This document shows positions 56,162 to 63,385 of a stretch of DNA of 64,000 nucleotides, piece by piece. The position numbers and the translations under genes are program-made. The stretch's first letter is position 1, and every line of letters begins with the position of its first letter. The notes under the pieces were generated by a model. It was not told the DNA's origin, ran no database searches, and saw only the letters and a program-made list of their open reading frames with translations. This DNA is from Antedon bifida (taxonomy: Eukaryota; Echinodermata; Crinoidea; Comatulida; Antedonidae): positions 13,092,917-13,156,916 of the forward strand of contig OY727101.1 of NCBI GenBank assembly GCA_963402885.1, given 5' to 3'.

Positions 56162-58394
56162 CGAATGAATACGAATACGAATGAATACGAATAGAACTTT
56201 ATTGCAATCAAACGAAAGATTGAAGTTTAACAGAAGCGTTTCTCTCAGAAAAATAAAATGCAATATACAAATATAAAAGACATTCAGAAATGTAGAACAT
56301 ACAATAAAAAAATTAAAACAAAATTACAATTAAAACTTATTACAAAAACAATAAATATAAAATTCAAATTGTTAAAGACATAGGCCTGCAGGATAAAAAT
56401 TTAAAAGTATTAAAAATGTTTACAAATTTAAAAAATGTTAAAAACTTCAAAAATTTTCAATAATATTTACACACAAAGGTACGGAAGGTCGCGGAAACAT
56501 AACACAAAATGTTTACCATTTTTGGAATAATCCGTGATTAATAATAAACGTTTTTGAACGGTTAGTTTTAACTCTAGGGATACAGAACTCACGGAGTCTT
56601 CTAAGATTATAAGCAGCAGAAGGAGCCTCCGGTAACAAATGATTCAATCTGTGACTGGGGTCTTTGATTTTAACAAAAAAATCCTTGCACAGTCGAACAC
56701 GGCGGTCTTCTAAGGTAGAAAAACCAAGGAAGCTGCGGGCATCGGAATAAGTAGCATGCGGAAAAATACATTTAAAGGCCCTTCTCTGAATTTGTTCAAG
56801 TTGTTGATTCTGTTGCTTCGTAATATTTGATCCCCAAACTGGGGCCGCATATTCTAATATTGGTCTAATGATACTAGTATAAAATTGGACAAGTGCGGGG
56901 GCATCCAGGCCTGCCCTCCGCACCTGTTTGAGAAAGTACATTCTAGAATTACATTTACTAATCATTTGATCAATATGAGGTTGCCATGACAAATTATGAG
57001 AAATAATTACACCAAGAAGTTTAAATTCGTCAACACGTTCCAGATTACAATCTCCAACATGGAGTGGCTCAAAAGCAGTCTTTGACCTTTTACAACTAAT
57101 TCTCATCTCTTTCGTTTTCTTAATATTAAGGTACATATTGTTATCCTTAGCCCACTGGACAGTTTCGTCAAGAGTGGTTTGGAGTACAGTTGCCCCATCG
57201 TTGCCGACGCGTTCATGGATGGAGGTGTCGTCCATGTATTTCATGCACGGCACCCCATCCAGAAGATCGTCGACAAAGATGATAAACAACATGGGCCCCA
57301 ACCAGGATCCTTGGGGGATACCACCCTTAACGACTGTCCAAGGGGACAATTCATCGCCTAGTTTAACACGTTGTTTTCTATCACATAGAAAAGCATAGAT
57401 CCAAGAGATTAGATGGTCTTCGACCCCTAAATTATACAACTTATCAATTAATATATTATGGTCAATTAAATCATAAGCCTTTTTGAAATCAAGCAATAAT
57501 AATCTCATTTCATCTCCTTGATCAGTAGCATTAAAGCATTCGGTTAACAAAAGTATAAGAGCGTCAGTGGTAGAGACACCCTTAGAGCAACCAAATTGAT
57601 TCAACTTGATTTTATCTTTAATTTGGACCCAAATCATTTCCCCTACGATCCCTTCAATAACTTTCATGGTGGTGGAAGTCAGCGAAATAGGACGCAAGTC
57701 ATTCTCAAGAACCCTAGGTGGGTTAACCTTTGGAATGGGGATTATATCGGCTGACTTCCAAAGCATGGGGAGAACCCCTTCCCTTAAACTGGAGTTAACT
57801 ATTGCACTTATTGGCTTGGAAAGGACATTGGCAAAATCACGTAGTACCCACGGAGGGATTCCGTCCGGGCCTGGGGCTTTATTACATTTCACAAGTTTAA
57901 GCTTAGACTCAATTGTCTCTGGCGTGATAATTAAATGGGGTGGTACTACAGTGTTACAATCATTGGTTTTTGGTTCAAGAGGTTTGAACTCAGAAGTCAG
58001 GGACTGGAAAAAACCACTAATTTTCGTGGTAAGATCGTATACGTTCCCGTTACATAATTCATTAGCCATAGTTTTAAAGTACTTAGTACCCTTTCCGAGA
58101 TTAAGAAATTGTTTAATACCCCTCCACCAAGATTTAGAATCGGACGAGAATAACTGGGCAATACTATTACGATAAAAATCACCTCTCAAAGATTTAGCCA
58201 TTCGGTTAGATAAGTTTCTAAGTTTCTTATATTCGGCAGACATGGGGTCAATTGCAAAAGCTGCTTGCCGTCTAGAAACGATACCTTTAAACGCATTATT
58301 TACCCATGGCTTATCTTTAAGAAGTCTTTTAATCGTTACTTGGGGGAAGTGTAAATTTAAGAGTTCAGAAATGTTCTTATGATACAGTTCAAAC
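56162..58394 (-). mobile_element. 5'-truncated non-LTR retrotransposon (LINE) inside a tRNA gene
   Basis: 2.23 kb on the minus strand. The 5' end (58,394) begins in the middle of the ORF2-like frame, so the endonuclease domain is missing. A 3' UTR of about 350 bases ends in repeats of TATTCG/TATTCAT at 56,162-56,193, in place of a poly-A tail. Bounded by TGGTTA duplications. The frame is intact, which indicates a recent insertion. Confidence 0.92.
56513..58393 (-). CDS. LINE reverse transcriptase (ORF2 fragment), 626 codons open
   Basis: Reverse transcriptase for target-primed retrotransposition. Counting from the internal Met at 58,243 (576 residues), the sequence has KAPGPDGIP at 122-130, LRPISL at 183-188, motif A LDFKKAYD at 251-258, motif B GIPQGSWLGP at 308-317 and the catalytic YMDD at 336-339. 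Downstream LEYAAPVWG and the LPEAPSAAYNLR region are typical of jockey/CR1-type LINE proteins. The frame stays open for 50 more codons upstream (with KPWVNNAFKGIVSRRQAAF, the usual linker before RT) to the truncation point. No endonuclease or first ORF remains. Exact clade is uncertain: YMDD in place of YADD sets it apart from common CR1 and jockey copies. Confidence 0.95.
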   Translation of the reverse strand, partial: FELYHKNISELLNLHFPQVTIKRLLKDKPWVNNAFKGIVSRRQAAFAIDPMSAEYKKLRNLSNRMAKSLRGDFYRNSIAQLFSSDSKSWWRGIKQFLNLGKGTKYFKTMANELCNGNVYDLTTKISGFFQSLTSEFKPLEPKTNDCNTVVPPHLIITPETIESKLKLVKCNKAPGPDGIPPWVLRDFANVLSKPISAIVNSSLREGVLPMLWKSADIIPIPKVNPPRVLENDLRPISLTSTTMKVIEGIVGEMIWVQIKDKIKLNQFGCSKGVSTTDALILLLTECFNATDQGDEMRLLLLDFKKAYDLIDHNILIDKLYNLGVEDHLISWIYAFLCDRKQRVKLGDELSPWTVVKGGIPQGSWLGPMLFIIFVDDLLDGVPCMKYMDDTSIHERVGNDGATVLQTTLDETVQWAKDNNMYLNIKKTKEMRISCKRSKTAFEPLHVGDCNLERVDEFKLLGVIISHNLSWQPHIDQMISKCNSRMYFLKQVRRAGLDAPALVQFYTSIIRPILEYAAPVWGSNITKQQNQQLEQIQRRAFKCIFPHATYSDARSFLGFSTLEDRRVRLCKDFFVKIKDPSHRLNHLLPEAPSAAYNLRRLREFCIPRVKTNRSKTFIINHGLFQKW

Positions 58395-58400
58395 TGGTTA
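58395..58400 (+). repeat. target-site duplication TGGTTA, right copy
   Basis: Pairs with 56,156-56,161. Confidence 0.8.
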
Positions 58401-58451
58401 TCACGTCTGCTTCACACGCAGAAGGTCCCCGGTTCGAGCCCGGGCGAAACC
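58401..58451 (+). pseudogene. tRNA-Val (CAC), 3' part, split by a LINE
   Basis: TCACGTCTGCTTCACACG through CGAAACC, followed by slot-3 3' flank. Together with 56,141-56,161 it makes exactly 72 bases, so the gene was whole before insertion. Confidence 0.92.
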
Positions 58452-58598
58452 TAATTCTTCCTTTTTTATTTGCGGATTCTGCCATTATTATATGTTTTTA
58501 ACACCTCCTTCCTTGCTTTTACATTTTAGTTTGTGTTTGTGGTTTTTTGTTATTCAATTCGCTTCGAAAAAATGTGTGAATCACAGCGTTATACAAGC

Positions 58599-58670
58599 GG
58601 TTTCGTGGTGTAGTGGTTATCACGTCTGCTTTACACGCAGAAGGTCCCCGGTTCGAGCCCGGGCGGAACC
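58599..58670 (+). tRNA. tRNA-Val (UAC) with slot-4 5' flank and slot-2 3' flank
   Basis: Same arrangement as 55,859, with the standard A box. The 5' flank lacks TTATTGTA. Confidence 0.92.
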
Positions 58671-58880
58671 TATTTTTTTAACTTTATGGTGAAAAGTACT
58701 GTATACGCAATATAATATTACAGTATATCTTATTTTTATTACTTTTTTAAAATACTTATTTTGTGTAATCGGTAATTATCACTTTTACACATATTTATTT
58801 GGCTTTGTGCTTATTACCATATCTATTTGTAATCTAAATGGATTAAAAAACTTTGTGTAACCCACATTGTTGGTGTAAGT

Positions 58881-58952
58881 GGTTTCGTAGTGTAGTGGTT
58901 ATCACGTCTGCTTCACACGCAGAAGGTCCCCGGTTCGAGCCCGGGCGGAACC
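58881..58952 (+). tRNA. tRNA-Val (CAC), slot-3/slot-4 chimera
   Basis: Third member of the group with 51,019 and 54,046. Confidence 0.92.
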
Positions 58953-59006
58953 TGTTTTATTTAATTGATTTCTTTTAATTGAAAAACAAATATCCTTTTA
59001 AAATTA

Positions 59007-59698
59007 TGTATGCAACATGTTTACCAATAATGTGCTTAGGTATTCAACATGCTTACCAATATGTGCTTAGGTATTCAACATGTTTACCAATAATGTGCTT
59101 AGGTATTCAACATGTTGTTTACCAATAATTTACTTAGGTATTCAACATGTTTCCCAATATGTGCTTAGATATTCAACATGTTTGCCCATAATGTGCTTAG
59201 GTATTCAACATGTTTACCAATAATGTGCTTCTGTATTCAACATGTTGTTTACCAATAATTTACTTAGGTATTCAACATTTTTACCAATATGTGCTTAGGT
59301 ATTCAACTTGTTTACCAATAATGTGCTTAGGTATTCAACATGTTTACCAATAATGTGCTTAGGTATTCAACATGTTTACCAATAATGTGCTTAGGTATTC
59401 AACATGTTTACCAATAATGTGCTTAGGTATTCAACATGTTTACCAATAATGTGCTTATGTATTCAACATGTTTCCCAATATGTGCTTAGATATTCAACAT
59501 GTTTACCCATAATGTGCTTAGGTATTCAACATGTTTACCAATAATGTGCTTAGGTATTCAACATGTTTACCAATATGTGCTTAGGTATTCAACATGTTTA
59601 CCAATATGTGCTTAGGTATTCAACATGTTTACCAATATGTGCTTAGGTATTCAACATGTTTACCAATATGTGCTTATGTATTCAATATGTTTACCAAT
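59007..59698 (+). repeat. array minisatellite block
   Basis: About 22 units. Shares the CCCAATATGTGCTTAGATAT variant with the 51,144 block. Confidence 0.95.
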
Positions 59699-59794
59699 AA
59701 TCATAATAATAATTAGCTTTGTGCTTATTACCATATTTATTTGTAATTTAAATGGATTAAAAAACTTTATGTAAACGACATTGTTGCTCTACGT

Positions 59795-59866
59795 GGTTTC
59801 GTAGTGTAGTGGTTATCACGTCTGCTTTACACGCAGAAGGTCCCCGGTTCGAGCCCGGGCGGAACC
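59795..59866 (+). tRNA. tRNA-Val (UAC), slot 1
   Basis: Intact; followed by T5. Confidence 0.92.
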
Positions 59867-59963
59867 TGTTTTTGATTAATTTTTTTTTTTTATTGAAAAA
59901 TATATTTTTTAAATTATTATTTAAAAACTTAATTTACTGATTCAGCGTTATGTTATTATAAGA

Positions 59964-60035
59964 GGCTTCGTAGTGTAGTGGTTATCACGTCTGCTTAACA
60001 CGCAGAAGGTCCCCGGTTCGAGCCCGGGCGAAACC
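59964..60035 (+). tRNA. tRNA-Val (AAC), slot-2 5' flank and slot-3 3' flank
   Basis: GGCTTCG form with C3-A70, followed by TAATTCTTCCTTTTTT. The reverse flank mixture of 55,352. Confidence 0.9.
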
Positions 60036-60188
60036 TAATTCTTCCTTTTTTATTTGCGGATTCTGCCATTATTATATGTTTTTAACACCTCCTTCCTTGC
60101 TTTTACATTTTAGTTTGTGTTTGTGGTTTTTTGTTATTCAATTCGCTTCGCAAAAATGTGTGAATCACAGCGTTATTGTAATACAAGC

Positions 60189-60260
60189 GGTTTCGTGGTG
60201 TAGTGGTTATCACGTCTGCTTCACACGCAGAAGATCCCCGGTTCGAGCCCGGGCGAAACC
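60189..60260 (+). tRNA. tRNA-Val (CAC), slot-4 5' flank and slot-2 3' half
   Basis: The anticodon is CAC, but the variable loop AAGATC, the end CGAAACC and the flank TATTTTTTAAACTCTATAG match the AAC gene at 50,737. The joint therefore falls between the anticodon and the variable loop. Confidence 0.9.
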
Positions 60261-60470
60261 TATTTTTTAAACTCTATAGTGAAAAGTACTGTATACGCAA
60301 TATAATATTACAGTATATCTTATTTTTATTACTTTTTTAAAATACTTATTTTGTGTAATCGGTAATTATCACTTTTACACATATTTATTTGGCTTTGTGC
60401 TTATTACCATATCTATTTGTAATTTAAATGGATTAAAAAACTTTGTGTAACCCACATTGTTGGTGTAAGT

Positions 60471-60542
60471 GGTTTCGTAGTGTAGTGGTTATCACGTCTG
60501 CTTCACACGCAGAAGGTCCCCGGTTCGAGACCGGACGGAACC
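60471..60542 (+). tRNA. tRNA-Val (CAC), T-arm changes
   Basis: Slot-3 5' flank, slot-4 3' flank. The T arm reads TTCGAGA and CCGGA, so the last T-stem pair (C49-G65) becomes C-A. Possibly impaired. Confidence 0.72.
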
Positions 60543-60596
60543 TGTTTTATTTAATTGATTTCTTTTAATTGAAAAACAAATATCCTTTTAAAATTA

Positions 60597-61440
60597 TGTA
60601 TTCAACATGTTTACCAATAATGTGCTTAGGTATTCAACATGTTTACCAATAATGTGCTTAGGTATTCAACATGTTGTTTAACAATAATTTACTTATGTAT
60701 TCAACATGTTTACCAATAATGTGCTTAGGTATTCAACATGTTGTTTACCAATAATTTACTTAGGTATTCAACATGTTTACCAATAATGTGTTTCGGTATT
60801 GAACATGTATGTGCTTAGGTATTCAAAATGTTTACCAATATGTGCTTAGGTATTCAACATGTTTACCAATAATGTGCTTAGGTATTTAACATGTTTCTCA
60901 ATATGTGCTTAGGTATCCAACATGTTTACCAATAATGTGCTTAGGTATTCAATATGTTCACCCATAATGTGCTTAGGTAATCAACATGTTTACCAATATG
61001 TGCTTAGGTAATCAACATGTTTACCAATATGTGCTTAGGTAATCAACATGTTTACCAATATGTGCTTAGGTATTCAACATGTTTACCAATATGTGCTTAG
61101 GTATTCAACATGTTTACCAATAATGTGCTTAGGTATTCTACATGTTCTTTACCAATAATGTGCTTAGGTATTCAACATGTTTACCAATATGTGCTTAGGT
61201 ATTCAACATGTTTACCAATAATGTGCTTAGGTATTCAACATGTTGGTTACCAATAATGTTCTTATGTATTCAACATGTTTACCAATAATGTGCTTAGGTA
61301 TTCAACATGTTGTTTACCAATAATATGCTTAGGTATTCAACATGTTTACCAATAATGTGCTTAGGTATTCAACATGTTTACCAATATGTGCTTAGGTATC
61401 CAACATGTTTACCAATAATGTGCTTAGGTATTCTACATGT
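60597..61440 (+). repeat. array minisatellite block
   Basis: About 27 units in the same variant order as 52,641-53,488. Confidence 0.95.
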
Positions 61441-61546
61441 TTTATCACTTTTACACATGTTTATTTAGCTTTGTGCTTATTACCATATTTATTTGTAATT
61501 TAAATGGATTAAAAAACTTTATGTAAACTACATTGTTGCTCTACGT

Positions 61547-61618
61547 GGTTTCGTAGTGTAGTGGTTATCACGTCTGCTTTACACGCAGAAGGTCCCCGGT
61601 TCGAGCCCGGGCGGAACC
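61547..61618 (+). tRNA. tRNA-Val (UAC), slot 1
   Basis: Intact. Positional twin of the UUC gene at 53,591. Confidence 0.92.
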
Positions 61619-61715
61619 TGTTTTTGATTAATTGGTTTTTTTTATTGAAAAATATATTTTTTAAATTATTATTTAAAAACTTAATTTACTGAAATAGCGT
61701 TATGTTATTATAAGA

Positions 61716-61787
61716 GGCTTCGTAGTGTAGTGGTTATCACGTCTGCTTAACACGCAGAAGGTCCCCGGTTCGAGCCCGGGCGAAACC
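61716..61787 (+). tRNA. tRNA-Val (AAC), slot 2, last gene of the array
   Basis: GGCTTCG form with C3-A70. Followed by TATTCATTTTTTAATTCC, a decayed slot-3 flank. Confidence 0.9.
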
Positions 61788-61987
61788 TATTCATTTTTTA
61801 ATTCCGGATTCTGCAATTATTATATGTTTTTAACATCTAAAATCTATGTATTCAAACTTAGTGATATAGTGCAAAATATACTTAATATGATATATTTTAT
61901 TTACATATATTATTTAGTGTTAATACTTATTTTGTGGAATCGGCCATTATTACTAGTTTCTAAACGTTGTGCTTATTACAATGTAAA
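61788..61987 (+). repeat. decayed right edge of the array
   Basis: GGATTCTGCAATTATTATAT then ATACTTATTTTGTGGAATCG are recognisable slot-3 and spacer sequences with many changes; array homology fades by about 61,990. Confidence 0.7.
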
Positions 61988-62112
61988 TTAATGGTCCGGT
62001 CAATGTAGTAAAAATAATATATATACCTAGACAAAATTAGAACAGAATGTATTTTTGTGATAAATATTTCTAATGACCTATCAGAACAACTTATATACAA
62101 GGCTATGGCTGC

Positions 62113-62225
62113 AGTCGCGTGCTCAAATTTGAGTTAATGTTTACCGACCGACCAAACCGACCGACCAACCGACCGCCCGATCAACCAACCGACCGACATA
62201 GTGAGCTGTAGAGTTGCACGCGACT
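62113..62225. mobile_element. AGTCGCGTG terminal-inverted-repeat mini-element, copy 3
   Basis: Starts AGTCGCGTGC and ends GCACGCGACT, with perfect 10-bp inverted termini. The interior is in reverse orientation to copies 1 and 2: an expanded (GACC)n/(CAAC) core, then CATAGTGAGCTGTAGAGT. The best-preserved copy. Confidence 0.7.
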
Positions 62226-62439
62226 AAAAAATGGAGAAAAAATGTAGTTGAAGAAATTAGGTTAATGTCCATAAACCAAAATGGCCTCTATCTACAGTAT
62301 TTTTCTATATATCTGGTATTAGTCCAGGCAATCTAGAATTTAAACAAATTGCAAACAAAGCTTTTATTTTTTAATTGAACACGTATGACGTGGAGATGAA
62401 ATTCCACAAATAATTAATGTAGAAGTAGAAGCCTCGATT
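62226..62439. other. intergenic, nothing recognised
   Basis: AT-rich, no gene or repeat seen. Confidence 0.4.
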
Positions 62440-62556
62440 ACATCTATTAAGGAGACACACATATTAACGTAAAATGAAAGAGGAGTCGGCATACATCAAC
62501 CAACCAAGAGGGGACACTTTTGTTGTCTCAAAGGTTTCTCCTTAATAGAGGTTCTA
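62440..62556. mobile_element. GGGACAC-family element with inverted ends
   Basis: TATTAAGGAGA at the left is inverted as TCTCCTTAATA at the right, followed by GAGGTTCTAC. Interior GAGGGGACACTTTTGTTGTC. Confidence 0.6.
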
Positions 62557-63133
62557 CATATCCAAATTGAAAACTCTATAAGTGAGGGAGGATTCACAAT
62601 CCTTCTACCGGCGGAAGTAAATACAGATAAAGCCAATTCTTAACGTCAGTATTTATAACGCTGGTGGCGTTTAACGCTAATAAATGTATTTTGATCATTT
62701 CTTTTCAACGGCTGACTGTTTTAAAATTTGTTTGGAAAATTCTTTTAAAACTGAAAATGTATGATCGTTTGTTTATTTTCATTTGCAAGGACACTAAACT
62801 ATCTTTTGACATCTTGGAAAATAAAAACATAAATCAATCAAATAGCGTGTGAAGTCACATTTTCAAGACTTTATTTTACTAGGCCTCTCGACGTAATTAC
62901 GTGTTAGTGACAGGGCCAAGCCAAGCGGTCTGTGTACCATTATCATACCTCAGTCACGTAGGCTACGTTCAGATGGCCTAAATTGTTGGACAGATTGGAG
63001 ACATTACGGAAATAATACTATGGAAATATGCGAGGATGTACATGATATTGTTTTGGATTTTCAAGGTAGGAGTGTTCATTTATTTTTTTGATGTACGGTA
63101 CCGTATTATCGAATTTTCTAACTGGTAATCTTG
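62557..63133. other. intergenic, no gene seen
   Basis: The 62-codon frame at 62,664 has no motif. No RNA gene seen. Confidence 0.4.
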
Positions 63134-63385
63134 GTTCCCACTGGGATGCAACGTAGATGCAACGTATCAACGTAAGAACGGCGTGTCATAAGTGGGAACA
63201 GATGACGCGTCGCAACGTAAGCACGTTGCCGTAATAGACGTACTGTATATTCAACATTTTCGTTTTCTACTTTCCGTACGTCGCAACAGTGATAATCAAC
63301 TTTTCGTAGGAGGATGTGAATTTGATAGAAAATATTTTATACGTTGCGTTGTTGCGTTGCGGCAGGAATGACGAATAGTGGAGCC
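63134..63385. repeat. CAACGTA-rich foldback
   Basis: GTTCCCACT (63,134-63,142) is inverted as AGTGGGAAC (63,191-63,199), and CAACGTA/CAACGTAAG-like words recur directly (about 63,149, 63,160, 63,168, 63,213) and inverted (ACGTTGC near 63,223 and 63,342). Resembles a MITE with subterminal repeats. Borders uncertain. Confidence 0.4.

Larger units (their letters stand above)
38198..61787 (+). repeat. tRNA-Val gene array (master entry)
   Basis: All genes point the same way. The 72-nt body is almost invariant: acceptor GGTTTCG or GGCTTCG paired with CGGAACC or CGAAACC, A box TGGTGTAGTGG or TAGTGTAGTGG, anticodon stem TCTGC/GCAGA, T arm CCCGG/CCGGG and B box GGTTCGAGCCC. No introns and no encoded CCA. 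Four flank types recur. Slot 1 has 5' TTGCTCTACGT and 3' TGTTTTTGATTAATT. Slot 2 has 5' TTATAAGA and 3' TATTTTT then a GGTGAAAAGTACTGTATACG spacer. Slot 3 has 5' TTGGTGTAAGT and 3' TAATTCTTCCTTTTTT. Slot 4 has 5' TATACAAGC and 3' TGTTT(T)A...TTGATTTCTTTTAATTG, then minisatellite. Each copy has a T run downstream suited to Pol III termination. Confidence 0.97.

Noticed and set aside
57606..58175. 189-codon plus-strand frame inside the LINE
   Set aside because: Antisense shadow of the reverse-transcriptase frame, which carries all catalytic motifs on the minus strand.
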